NCBI GenBank assembly: GCA_001513545.1
Contig: LFTQ01000046.1
Location: 15,574-62,030, forward strand
From: Clostridia bacterium DTU068
GTDB taxonomy: Bacteria; Bacillota; DSM-12270; Thermacetogeniales; Thermacetogeniaceae
Length of the DNA stretch: 46,457 nt
Direction of reading: 5' to 3'
The translations under genes were made by a program, and so were the position numbers. Below are positions 9,516 through 17,988 of the stretch, piece by piece. The notes beneath the pieces are model-generated. The model was not told where the DNA came from, searched no databases, and worked only from the letters and a program-made list of their open reading frames with translations. The number at the start of each line of letters is the position of its first letter. The stretch's first letter is position 1.

Positions 9516-10595
9516 ATGCGTGTCGGAATATTAACCGGAGGAGGCGACTGCCCTGGATTAAACGCTGTGATCAGGGCAGCTGCCAAAACTCTGTTTGCCA
9601 ATGGTGTTGATATGCTTGGGTTTCGGGATGGATACAGGGGAATTATCTATAAAGACTTTATTCCCATTGATAAAAGGGCGATTTCCGGACTGCTACACAG
9701 GGGGGGCACGATCCTGGGCACAAACAACAGGGATAACCCCTTTAACTTTCCTGTAAAAACAAAGAGCGGGGAAACCCAATATCGTGATGTATCAGATAAA
9801 CTGCTGGAAAATTTCCATAAACTAAAACTTGATACCCTGATCTCCATCGGAGGGGATGGCACTCTTTCCATTGCCAAGGAATTAGTGGATAAAGGCGCGA
9901 AAATCATCGGTGTTCCCAAAACCATTGACAACGACCTGGCTGCCACAGATCAAACCTTCGGTTTTGATACAGCGGTGGCCACAGCAACCAGCGCACTGGA
10001 CAAACTCCATACAACCGCAGAATCACACCATAGGGTGATGGTCCTGGAAGTTATGGGGCGCTATGCCGGTTGGATCGCCCTTTGGTCCGGGATTGCCGGT
10101 GGTGCTGATGTTATTCTGATACCGGAAATACCCTGGTCCCTGGAGGGCATTATCAAAAAAATTCAGCAGAGGAGACAGGAGGGAAAGATGTTCAGTGTTA
10201 TCGTTGTGGCTGAAGGCACCCCTGGTCCCGATGGGGAGAGGGTGGTCAGGGAGAGGATCAAAGGAAGCGGTGACCCGCTGCGGCTGGGGGGTGTAGGACA
10301 GGTGGTGGGTAACCTTGTAGAACAGGCTACAGGGATTGAAACCCGTGTGACCGTATTGGGCCACATTCAGCGGGGTGGTTCCCCTTCACCCCTGGACCGC
10401 ATTCTGGCCACCCGGTTCGGTGTGGCTGCCGCAGAGTTGGCTATCTCCGGTCAGAGCGGTCTGATGGTGGCCTTAAAAGGGAATAAAATTACCGCGGTCC
10501 CCCTCCATGAAGCAACGAAAAAGATATCCCTTGTGCCCAAAGATCATCAGTTGGTTCAGGCCGCTAGGTCCATCGGTATCAGTTTTGGAGACTGA
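9516..10595 (+). CDS. pfkA: 6-phosphofructokinase (PfkA family, mixed-substrate type)
   Basis: Phosphorylates fructose 6-phosphate in glycolysis. The 359-residue protein has the N-terminal GGGDCPGLNAVIR loop, the phosphoryl-donor site GGDGT (about residue 111), the catalytic PKTIDNDL segment, and the substrate-binding EVMGRYAGWIAL and GHIQRGGSPSP motifs. A Gly at the fourth position of GGDG is the ATP-type residue. The Lys of PKTIDND is typical of pyrophosphate enzymes, where ATP enzymes have Gly. The length and pattern match the group containing both PPi- and ATP-dependent enzymes, so the donor is not settled; I favour ATP. AAAGGAGG precedes the ATG by seven bases. The gene lies alone on the plus strand and overlaps the end of comEC. 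Confidence 0.93.
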   Translation: MRVGILTGGGDCPGLNAVIRAAAKTLFANGVDMLGFRDGYRGIIYKDFIPIDKRAISGLLHRGGTILGTNNRDNPFNFPVKTKSGETQYRDVSDKLLENFHKLKLDTLISIGGDGTLSIAKELVDKGAKIIGVPKTIDNDLAATDQTFGFDTAVATATSALDKLHTTAESHHRVMVLEVMGRYAGWIALWSGIAGGADVILIPEIPWSLEGIIKKIQQRRQEGKMFSVIVVAEGTPGPDGERVVRERIKGSGDPLRLGGVGQVVGNLVEQATGIETRVTVLGHIQRGGSPSPLDRILATRFGVAAAELAISGQSGLMVALKGNKITAVPLHEATKKISLVPKDHQLVQAARSIGISFGD

Positions 10596-13011
10596 GTGTC
10601 ACACCATCTGTGGTAAAGGTGATATCTCCTGCTTTATCTGTGCGCAAGACCTGAGCACCCTGTTCCTGCCAGAAGAGGATTGTCCTTTTGTCCGGGTGGC
10701 CGAAGGGGTTTTTCCCAGTGCTGATCACAGCAAATTGGGGTTTGACAGCTGCAGCAAATTCCTGGCAGATACCACCGGCGCTGCCGTGATGGGGCACTTT
10801 GAGGACAGTGGCCTGAATCCCCCCGGGATATTTACCCTCCTGGTTTAATGAAGCCAGGAGGGATAAAGCCTCTTGCTCCAGGTCACCGGTGAACAGAAAT
10901 GTTATTTTCCCATAGCGCAAATAAAGCACCAGAGAATTGTTGTTGGCATCACTGGAGGTTCCTGATAATAGAGGGCGTTCCGGCCATAAAACCGAAATTT
11001 CAACAGAAGGGTCAAGTTTGATGGCACCAGCAGTCAGGGTAGAAGCCCTGATTTTTTTATTCTTGAGCTGCTGCTGTACCTTTAAAACCAACGGTGTTGG
11101 GTGATCCACAGGTGGAGCGGCATACCTCTCCACCTTTACATAATCGAGCACAGCAGGGATACCCCCCAGGTGATCCTCATGGGGGTGTGAGTTGACTAGC
11201 AGATCCAATTTCCTGATCCCTCTTTTGGCTAGTGCTGGAACCACAACCCGGCTCCCGGGATCAAAAACAAAACTGCTGTATGACAGACTGCCTCCGGCAT
11301 CAATGAGCATTGTCCGCCCTTTTGGGGTTTGAACCAAAATGGCATCCCCCTGCCCCACATTGATAAAGGTCACCTCCAGTTTTCCCGGGTCCTTTTTCAC
11401 TGTGCCTGTAAAAACCATAGCAGTACAGCTGATAACCAACAGCAGAGCAGGGAACAGTCTGCGGGCAGCAGCTGACTGATAGCGAAAATGGGGGAAATTT
11501 ATCGTAAAGCCCTCTCGAAATACCCAACCCAGCACAAGCAGTGAAATATAGTACAAAAAACATAACCACAAAGGAGGCGGCGGCACCAGAAACGCTGCTC
11601 CCGGAAGATCTGACAGCAAATCAAGAAGCCATCTAATGGGATAAAAGAAGGCCCCTGCTGTAAGAAAAAAGGGGTTTAAGATGCCAGGTGCAGCCAGAGC
11701 CAAGACCATCCCCGCCAAACCCAGGTAAACCACCAGACCTGCCAGGGGCACTACCAAAATATTGGCTATCACTCCCATTGCTGCAGCCTGCTGAAAATAC
11801 AAAGCAGCCAGTGGCAAAATGGCCAGTTGTGCAGCAAGCGGTACTGTTACCGCTTCTCGTAATCCAAGAGGTAGAGATACGTATCTTCCCAAAGGAACAG
11901 CCAAATAAATAATTCCCCATGTAGCCGCAAAGGAAAGCTGAAAACCGGGCTCAAAGAGCACAGACGGGTCGATCAGCAGGAGGGCAAAAGCCGCCAGAGC
12001 GAGGGAATTGAGAGCATTGGGCCTTTGCTGCCACAGGTAGGCAGCTAACCCAGCAGTGGCCATCACCGCAGACCTGGTCACCGGGGGATTAAAATCGATC
12101 AACCCAGCATACCCCCATAATCCTGCAGTTACCAGGATAAAGGTAGGAAAACGCTTAAGTTTAAGTAAATTAGCTGCCGCCAAAAGTGCAATGAATACAA
12201 ATCCCAGGTGCAGCCCGGAAACAGAAAAGAGATGCATCACGCCTGTCCTCTGGTATATTGAGCGATCCTCCGGTGTGATTCCCCCTTTGGAGCCCAACAA
12301 AATGCCTTCCAGAAACATGGCTCCCTCAGCAGGAAGGCTATGATGGATGGCATTCTCGATCCGCAGACGCAGTGATGCAAAGACGGTGGACAGACCCTTT
12401 TCTCCTGCTTCCAATGGAGTCAGTTTTTTGGCGGTCACCTGAGCAAAAATATTATGCCGCTCCAGATAGGCACGATAATCGAACTCTCCTGGGGATAATG
12501 CCGTAGGGGGGAGATCAATTAATCCATCCACACTGACCCGGGTTCCAGGAAGCAGAGAAGCACGGAGTTGTGCGTCAGCTTCATTGATCTTTGCTTTTGT
12601 CCCACCTTTTTGCAGATAATAAACCACTTGAAGCTTCCCCTGCCCCTGCCATATATCCTCATCCAGTGCAACCACAGGGGTGTCCAGCACCAGAACCATA
12701 CGGTTTGAGTAAAGAGTTGGGAGATCCTCAACAACTCCCTCTACTTGTACATAGTGCCCCAGCAAAGGCTCCAGAGAACAGGGGAAAGGCACCTTATCTA
12801 TACCCATCCAGGTAAAGCCGAGACAGAAAAAACATGATAATAACCAGATAAAGGAACCCCTTTTCCCTTGAAAAAAGAAAAAGGCGGCTGTGGCCAACAG
12901 TATGATGGCTGTGATAAATGCTGCCAGCACCCAACCGCTTCCTGCCCGGCTGATATATGCCGTAAGAATTCCCAATGCAAAAATAGCGGTAAGTAAAACA
13001 AGAGGGGGCAT
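10579..13011 (-). CDS. comEC: ComEC/Rec2 DNA-uptake channel protein
   Basis: ComEC forms the inner-membrane channel for single-stranded DNA in natural transformation. The 810 residues show an N-terminal DUF4131 region with membrane helices and an OB-like part. The central multi-helix competence domain contains HLFSVSGLHLGFV and NPPVTRSAVMA. A C-terminal metallo-beta-lactamase domain carries GQGDAILVQTPKG, LIDAGG and NSHPHEDHLGG. The HxHxDH metal motif is intact. AGGAGGG precedes the ATG at 13011. The last 17 bases overlap the end of the convergent pfkA. ComEA, usually adjacent, lies 7 kb away beyond the hydrogenase operon. No other competence genes are seen. Confidence 0.96.
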   Translation of the reverse strand: MPPLVLLTAIFALGILTAYISRAGSGWVLAAFITAIILLATAAFFFFQGKRGSFIWLLSCFFCLGFTWMGIDKVPFPCSLEPLLGHYVQVEGVVEDLPTLYSNRMVLVLDTPVVALDEDIWQGQGKLQVVYYLQKGGTKAKINEADAQLRASLLPGTRVSVDGLIDLPPTALSPGEFDYRAYLERHNIFAQVTAKKLTPLEAGEKGLSTVFASLRLRIENAIHHSLPAEGAMFLEGILLGSKGGITPEDRSIYQRTGVMHLFSVSGLHLGFVFIALLAAANLLKLKRFPTFILVTAGLWGYAGLIDFNPPVTRSAVMATAGLAAYLWQQRPNALNSLALAAFALLLIDPSVLFEPGFQLSFAATWGIIYLAVPLGRYVSLPLGLREAVTVPLAAQLAILPLAALYFQQAAAMGVIANILVVPLAGLVVYLGLAGMVLALAAPGILNPFFLTAGAFFYPIRWLLDLLSDLPGAAFLVPPPPLWLCFLYYISLLVLGWVFREGFTINFPHFRYQSAAARRLFPALLLVISCTAMVFTGTVKKDPGKLEVTFINVGQGDAILVQTPKGRTMLIDAGGSLSYSSFVFDPGSRVVVPALAKRGIRKLDLLVNSHPHEDHLGGIPAVLDYVKVERYAAPPVDHPTPLVLKVQQQLKNKKIRASTLTAGAIKLDPSVEISVLWPERPLLSGTSSDANNNSLVLYLRYGKITFLFTGDLEQEALSLLASLNQEGKYPGGIQATVLKVPHHGSAGGICQEFAAAVKPQFAVISTGKNPFGHPDKRTILFWQEQGAQVLRTDKAGDITFTTDGVTLSLQN

Positions 13012-13127
13012 CTTTCAGCCCTCCTGCAAATATTTTACATATATATTCTCCCTTTCCCTGTTATTCCCTTCCCGATATTATCATGTTCCCATCAGTTTTA
13101 TGTAAACCGCGTCACACTGACATCAGC

Positions 13128-14303
13128 TTATTGACGCTCTCCGAGGGTAACTGTTACCTTAGTTGAATTCTTATCACGCCATACAGTTATCTGTACCCTC
13201 TTATCAGGCCCTATCAGCCTTAATTGTTCAAGCAGTTCATCGCTGTCCTTAACCTCTTTTTCATCAATGGCCAAAATCACATCACCCTGCTGCAGCCCGG
13301 CACGGTCAGCTGGTCCTCCTGATAAAACATTGCGGATCAATACACCCTCAATGTCCGACAAACCAAGCTGATCAGCGATAGTTGGTGTGACATCCTGTAT
13401 TTCCACACCAAGCCAGCCCCGTCTTACTTTCCCCTCATTGATCAGATCATTTAAAACACTGCGTACAGTATCACTGGGAATTGCAAATCCGATACCCTGG
13501 GCTTCTGCCACAGCTGTATTGATTCCGATCACATCACCCCGCAAATTGAGCAGCGGTCCCCCGCTGTTACCAGGGTTGATGGATGCATCGGTCTGCAGCA
13601 GGTTCCGGTAATTCCTGTCCTGAACAGATACCGGCCGTCCCTTTGCACTGATCACCCCAACGGTTACTGTATGGTCAAGTCCGTAAGGGTTGCCAATGGC
13701 AATAACCCAACTCCCTACGGCAATATCATTGGAGTTTCCCAACTTTAGTACAGGGAGATTATCCCCTGCATCGATCTTCAAAACAGCCAGGTCAAGGTCG
13801 TGGTCGTCTCCTATCACCTTAGCTGGCAGCGGTTTTTCTCTGCCAACAAGATTAACCTGGATTTCCTCAGCCCCGTCCACTACATGCTCATTGGTAAGGA
13901 TATAGCCATCCTTGGAAATGATAAAACCTGAACCAATACCCTGCTGTACTTTTTGTTGGGGTGTGGGGGAAAACTGCCCAAAAAAATCTCGGAAAAATGG
14001 ATCATTAAAAAAAGGGTTAGACTGCTGGTTCGTTGATACAAATGTTTCTATTTTAACCACTGCTGGTCCAGCTTGTTCAACAATACTGGCAATAGTGCCT
14101 GGCTCTACACCAGGAGGGATGCTGGTATCAATTTTAGGGGTAGGTTTCTGTGCACCCAGTATCTGATCAAGCCAATAATTGCTAGATGCAAAAATCGCAC
14201 CTCCTACAAAGGCTATTCCCATCAGAAAAGCAAACAATGCCACAACTACCAAAGTCTTTCTTGGCTTTATGACTGCTCCCTCCCTTCTGTTTTGTTGTAT
14301 CAT
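13128..14303 (-). CDS. htrA: HtrA/DegP-like serine protease with PDZ domain
   Basis: An S1C protease of 391 residues for quality control of exported proteins. A single N-terminal membrane helix (about residues 18-38) anchors it with the catalytic domain outside. The triad is visible as His in LTNEHVVDG, Asp in DHDLDLAVLKI and Ser in NPGNSGGPLLN. A C-terminal PDZ domain (about residues 290-385) carries GVLIRNVLSGGPADRAGL. The start is somewhat uncertain because the GTG at 14306 overlaps AAAGGGTG; the ATG at 14303 is used. It lies 41 bases downstream of tatA and could be co-transcribed with it. Confidence 0.95.
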   Translation of the reverse strand: MIQQNRREGAVIKPRKTLVVVALFAFLMGIAFVGGAIFASSNYWLDQILGAQKPTPKIDTSIPPGVEPGTIASIVEQAGPAVVKIETFVSTNQQSNPFFNDPFFRDFFGQFSPTPQQKVQQGIGSGFIISKDGYILTNEHVVDGAEEIQVNLVGREKPLPAKVIGDDHDLDLAVLKIDAGDNLPVLKLGNSNDIAVGSWVIAIGNPYGLDHTVTVGVISAKGRPVSVQDRNYRNLLQTDASINPGNSGGPLLNLRGDVIGINTAVAEAQGIGFAIPSDTVRSVLNDLINEGKVRRGWLGVEIQDVTPTIADQLGLSDIEGVLIRNVLSGGPADRAGLQQGDVILAIDEKEVKDSDELLEQLRLIGPDKRVQITVWRDKNSTKVTVTLGERQ

Positions 14304-14347
14304 CACCCTTTTCTGATTATGTCCACATAAATCTATTCAGTACTCTG

Positions 14348-14680
14348 CTACACAGGCTGATCCTGTGTTTCTTCTCCATTCTGTTCTGCTTGTTCAGCCT
14401 GTTTTGCAGTTGATTCCTCTGACACACTGTCATCTCTGTCTTTTTCTTCTGAGCTGCCAGAAGAAGTTTCTGTTCTGCTGGAATAAGCGGTTTTATTGGT
14501 AGCAGGGGTCTCCTCCCTGGTAACATCATCCCAGACACGCTGTAAACTGGATGATGCTTTGCGAAACTCTCTCATTGCTTTGCCCATTGATTTAGCTACT
14601 TCAGGAAGTTTACCAGGGCCGAAAACTATAAGCACAACAACTAGTATCAATATTAGTTCTCCAGCACCTATATTCAACAT
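14348..14680 (-). CDS. tatA: Sec-independent translocase component TatA/TatB-like
   Basis: A 110-residue protein with one N-terminal membrane helix (GAGELILILVVVLIVFGPGKLPE), a hinge with the conserved FGPGKLPE motif, an amphipathic helix and a long Glu/Ser-rich tail. TatA forms the pore for folded proteins bearing twin-arginine signals. The ATG at 14680 is six bases after GAGGTG; upstream in-frame starts (14683, 14689) are too close to or inside it. tatC is not in the window, so the receptor partner must be encoded elsewhere. It lies next to the hydrogenase operon, but the Ech subunits show no twin-arginine signal, so no link is implied. Confidence 0.93.
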   Translation of the reverse strand: MLNIGAGELILILVVVLIVFGPGKLPEVAKSMGKAMREFRKASSSLQRVWDDVTREETPATNKTAYSSRTETSSGSSEEKDRDDSVSEESTAKQAEQAEQNGEETQDQPV

Positions 14681-14698
14681 CATTCTCACCTCAGATCA

Positions 14699-14727
14699 AT
14701 TATAACTTCTCAGATAAGCCCGAACAA
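14699..14727 (-). promoter_or_regulatory. Sigma-A-type promoter of tatA
   Basis: Minus strand: TTGTTC (14727-14722), 17 bases, then a perfect TATAAT (14704-14699), placed just upstream of the tatA ribosome binding site. Confidence 0.7.
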
Positions 14728-14783
14728 GATCTATAGTTTTTGCATCAAAGATAAATCTGCAGCATACAGCCGAAACATTAATC

Positions 14784-14816
14784 CAAAAAAAGGTCCCAAC
14801 CTTACGGCAGGGACCT
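14784..14816 (-). terminator. Rho-independent terminator of the ech operon
   Basis: AGGTCCC (14810-14816 read on the minus strand) pairs with GGGACCT (14791-14797) around a 12-base loop and is followed by seven T residues. It lies about 30 bases beyond the echF stop codon. Confidence 0.93.
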
Positions 14817-14844
14817 GTTGTTCAAAATGATAATTTATATTATT

Positions 14845-15204
14845 TTATTCTTTTTTAGCCTTTTCTTTCTTCCCCTTGGCAACATGCACCTCTACTGGTT
14901 TTGTATAATAAGGTGTCCGCCATTTGTTTGAAGCAATTACGGCATCTTTATTGCACGCTTCAACACAAACAAAGCAGATTATGCAGCGTGCCGGATAAAA
15001 GACTAACTCGTTTTTCTCTTTATTGATCTCTATTGCTGCAGCCGGGCAGCGCCTGGCACAGTTGCCACAGAGAATACACTTATCATCATTAAACTCAATA
15101 TGCCCACGCGCCCCTTCAAAAGGATCCCGCACCTGTACTGGATACATCCTGGTGGCAGGACCCCCGAACAGGTTGCGTATAACAGTCGGCAGCATTACTG
15201 GCAT
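14845..15204 (-). CDS. echF: Ech hydrogenase subunit F, two-[4Fe-4S] ferredoxin-like protein (NuoI-like)
   Basis: A 119-residue polyferredoxin. Two complete cluster motifs are visible: CILCGNCARRCP (about residues 44-55) and CIICFVCVEAC (about residues 73-83). It would pass electrons between soluble ferredoxin and the EchC/EchE module on the cytoplasmic side of the membrane. The C-terminal tail is lysine-rich. The ATG at 15204 is nine bases after AGGAGG. It is the last gene of the operon, followed by a strong terminator. The match in size and order to archaeal and clostridial EchF makes NuoI of a respiratory complex I unlikely. Confidence 0.92.
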   Translation of the reverse strand: MPVMLPTVIRNLFGGPATRMYPVQVRDPFEGARGHIEFNDDKCILCGNCARRCPAAAIEINKEKNELVFYPARCIICFVCVEACNKDAVIASNKWRTPYYTKPVEVHVAKGKKEKAKKE

Positions 15205-15232
15205 AGTGCTCCACCTCCTTTAAATTTCCGGG

Positions 15233-16315
15233 CTACCTTTCAGTACAACTGATGCAGGGGTCTATTGACAATACAATTATTGGTACATCAGCGAGTTCAC
15301 TACCTGGCAGCATCACAAGTAGAGACGGAATATTGGCAAAGGTCGGTGTCCGCACACGCAGGCGCTCCAGGTTGCGGGTGCCGTTCCCTTTGGCATAGTA
15401 GAACACCTCGCCACGAGCCTGTTCACACCTGTAAACGGCTTCATTGGCTGGTGGGCTGCCTTTAGGTCGTACAAAAATTTCCCCTTCCGGCATCTTACTG
15501 AAAGCTTCCAACTGCAGGTCAATAGCCTGCAGTGCTTCTCTCGCCCGGACCAAGGCCCTGGCGTAGCAATCGCCATCAGTCTCTACAATCGGCTCAAATC
15601 CCAACTCACCATAGGCCTGCATCCCTAACATCCTGCAGTCCTCCTTAACACCGGAGGCCCTCAGGTGGGGGCCATTGTTGCCCAGCAGAATAGCCTGTTC
15701 TTTGGTGAGAACGCCCACACCCACGGTACGCGCCTTAACTGTGGGATCAGTTGCCAGAACATTGACCAAAGCCTCAACTTCTTTGCGTACCTCCTGCAGT
15801 GTTCTGATGCAGATCTTCTTCTGTTCATCATCGATATCACGGCGCACACCACCGACAACAGATACTGATTGGGTAACCCTGCTACCGCACGTCATTTCCA
15901 GCAGGTCAAGAACTTTTTCTCTGATCCGCCAGAACTGCATGAACATACTTTCAAATCCCAATGCATCTGCCAGCAATCCAAGCCAGAGCAGGTGGCTATG
16001 GGTCCGGCTCATCTCTGACCAAATGGTGCGCAAGTACTTGGCACGCGGCGGAACTTCCATAGGCCATAGCCTTTCTACAACCTCACAATAGCTAATCCCA
16101 TGCATGCAGCTGCAGATCCCGCAGATGCGCTCACATAGGTGGATATTCTTGGGATATTCATTAATCTCGCATGCTTTTTCTATACCACGGTGACCGTAAC
16201 CGAGAGCCGGCACAACATTGACCACTTTTTCATCTTCATAAGTGATCTTCAGCTGAATCGGTTCCGGAAGTACCGGGTGCTGTGGACCAAATGGTGCAAC
16301 TGTACGCGGTGCCAT
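15233..16315 (-). CDS. echE: Ech-type group 4 [NiFe]-hydrogenase large subunit
   Basis: Catalytic subunit of a membrane-bound hydrogenase that reduces protons with reduced ferredoxin, or the reverse. The 360-residue protein is NuoD-like. Both pairs of nickel ligands are present: RICGIC near residue 66 and DPCISCTER at the extreme C-terminus. This marks a true [NiFe] hydrogenase rather than a complex I subunit, where these cysteines are lost. Only three residues follow the last cysteine, so there is no C-terminal extension for a maturation protease to remove. The start directly follows the echD stop. No hyp maturation genes are present in the window. Confidence 0.95.
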   Translation of the reverse strand: MAPRTVAPFGPQHPVLPEPIQLKITYEDEKVVNVVPALGYGHRGIEKACEINEYPKNIHLCERICGICSCMHGISYCEVVERLWPMEVPPRAKYLRTIWSEMSRTHSHLLWLGLLADALGFESMFMQFWRIREKVLDLLEMTCGSRVTQSVSVVGGVRRDIDDEQKKICIRTLQEVRKEVEALVNVLATDPTVKARTVGVGVLTKEQAILLGNNGPHLRASGVKEDCRMLGMQAYGELGFEPIVETDGDCYARALVRAREALQAIDLQLEAFSKMPEGEIFVRPKGSPPANEAVYRCEQARGEVFYYAKGNGTRNLERLRVRTPTFANIPSLLVMLPGSELADVPIIVLSIDPCISCTER

Positions 16316-16693
16316 TTACTCGCCCCCCTTCCCACCGGCGGCATTGTCTTTAACCATAGGTTTAACCGGGCTGTCTTTACCCAGGAGCATCAATCCGCCG
16401 AAATCTATAGCCATATCCTTCACCTTGAGACCATACTGCTCAAACATTTCATTTTCACTGAGCACAGCTGTGAGGTAAATCCCACTGATACTGGGCACCT
16501 CTTCATCCTTGCCGACAAACATGCGCAAAGCTACCATATCTACCCCAGGGCTGTAGTTAAAGTAATATGTAACCTCCAATTTATCACCCAGGTCGCTGCA
16601 GACAGTTGTCACAAAACGTGCCTTAGCATCAGCGAACTTCTGAACCTCTTGCAGCAGCGTATCTTTGCTGATTTCTTTCAGGTTCTCAATCAT
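16316..16693 (-). CDS. echD: Ech hydrogenase subunit D (NuoC-like)
   Basis: A 125-residue protein with the NuoC/30-kDa subunit pattern: a beta-rich body containing TYYFNYSP and the terminal ENEMFEQYGLKVKDM segment that corresponds to the family's ER(E)..D(M/L)FGI motif. It bridges the small and large subunits in the peripheral arm. It overlaps echC by four bases and abuts echE, so translation is coupled. The short length and the glycine/lysine-rich C-terminal tail fit EchD rather than full-length NuoC. Confidence 0.88.
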   Translation of the reverse strand: MIENLKEISKDTLLQEVQKFADAKARFVTTVCSDLGDKLEVTYYFNYSPGVDMVALRMFVGKDEEVPSISGIYLTAVLSENEMFEQYGLKVKDMAIDFGGLMLLGKDSPVKPMVKDNAAGGKGGE

Positions 16694-17127
16694 TTTGCCA
16701 CCCCCACAGCTTTAGAAAGTTTTTGTAGGGCCAGCACAACACCGTCGATGATCGCCTCCGGGCGGGCTGCACAACCGGGTACATACACATCCACAGGTAT
16801 TACCTTATCAACACCGCCCATGATGTTGTAACAATTGTGGAAGACCCCGCCTGTGCTGGCACAGGCACCAACAGCAATCACCATTTTCGGATCGGGAATT
16901 TGATTATACAGGTTTTTCAGCACTCTCGCGGTACGGTAATTAACCGGTCCTGTAACTACCATAACATCAGCGTGTTTCGGATTGCCCATATTGACCAACC
17001 CAAAACGCTCAACATCATAAAGGGGTGTTAAGCAGGCCAATACCTCAATATCACAACCGTTGCAGGAACTGTTGCAAAAGTGCAAAATCCATGGTGATTT
17101 AACTTGAGATGTTTGAATGATTCCCAT
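16690..17127 (-). CDS. echC: Ech hydrogenase small subunit (NuoB-like)
   Basis: A 145-residue subunit holding the [4Fe-4S] cluster nearest the NiFe site. Four cysteines of the family pattern can be seen: CNGCDIE (two), GACAS and YVPGCAARPE. VTGPVNYRTA matches the GPV...N block of NuoB and hydrogenase small subunits. It receives electrons from EchF and passes them to EchE. The start codon directly follows the echB stop codon and the end overlaps echD by four bases. There is no signal peptide, so the module faces the cytoplasm. Confidence 0.93.
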   Translation of the reverse strand: MGIIQTSQVKSPWILHFCNSSCNGCDIEVLACLTPLYDVERFGLVNMGNPKHADVMVVTGPVNYRTARVLKNLYNQIPDPKMVIAVGACASTGGVFHNCYNIMGGVDKVIPVDVYVPGCAARPEAIIDGVVLALQKLSKAVGVAK

Positions 17128-17988
17128 TTATGCCACCCCCCTCATGAAATAGATATACAGAATATTCAGAACGCAGAGCACTAACGCTGCGGCCCAGCAG
17201 ATTCTAACCATCAAACCGCCGGTCAAACGAGCGTTAATGTTGTCGATGAACAGTTCCAAAATAAATGCTGCCAGGGCAATCAAGATACCTACCCACAGCG
17301 GATTGCTCCAGAACAGAGCGATAAGACCAAGCACCAGTACCAGTTCATACCATTCAGTCAAAGTAACTAAGGCATAATAGGGACCGGAAATCTCAGTCAT
17401 AATACCCTTAACTAACTCCTGATGGCCATGGTGCGAAGTTGCAATATCAAAGGGTGATTTCCGCATCTTGATGGTCAAGGCTATCACCACAGCGATAAAG
17501 ACCGGCCAAAGTGACGCTAACAGCGGTGTGCTGTTTTCCAGAATACTGCTGATCATGAAACTGCCATTCTGGGCATAAACCGCAAGTGCAAACAGAAGAA
17601 GTATTGGTTCATAAGAGAGTATCTGCATCAGCTCACGGTTTGCACCAAAGTGGCTGTATGGCGACTTTGTGCTGAAACCGGCCAGGACAAAACTGATCCC
17701 TGCAAAACCAAGCAGGAATACCAGAAGAAGCAAGTCCTGCTGCAGCACAAGAAACACCAGGCAAGTTATCATAAAGACCAGGTAAGCGATCAGCCATATA
17801 AACTGGGTTCTACTGGTAGCAATCTTGGACTTGCCTAGTAATTTAAAGAAATCATAAAATGGCTGTAAAAGCGGAGGGCCATAACGCCCTTGCAGTCTGG
17901 CAGTTAACTTTCTATCGATACCGGCCAGCAAGCCTCCGATAAATGGTGCCACAACAACCGCAATAATCGCTATCCACACCTGGTTCAT
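17128..17988 (-). CDS. echB: Ech hydrogenase membrane subunit B (NuoH/HycD-like)
   Basis: A 286-residue polytopic protein with about eight membrane helices. The NuoH-family signature GLLAGIDRKLTARLQGRYGPPLLQPFYDF lies in the first cytoplasmic loop, and KMRKSPFDIATSHHGHQELVKG marks the conserved loop that docks the peripheral arm. It connects the hydrogenase module to the ion-pumping subunit EchA. It overlaps echA by four bases and is directly followed by echC. The order echA-B-C-D-E-F is the same as in the methanogen operon that defines the family. Confidence 0.93.
   Translation of the reverse strand: MNQVWIAIIAVVVAPFIGGLLAGIDRKLTARLQGRYGPPLLQPFYDFFKLLGKSKIATSRTQFIWLIAYLVFMITCLVFLVLQQDLLLLVFLLGFAGISFVLAGFSTKSPYSHFGANRELMQILSYEPILLLFALAVYAQNGSFMISSILENSTPLLASLWPVFIAVVIALTIKMRKSPFDIATSHHGHQELVKGIMTEISGPYYALVTLTEWYELVLVLGLIALFWSNPLWVGILIALAAFILELFIDNINARLTGGLMVRICWAAALVLCVLNILYIYFMRGVA

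Noticed and set aside
16139-16831. A 230-codon plus-strand open frame.
   Set aside because: It is antisense to echE, echD and echC, which are clearly real, overlapping and coupled genes.
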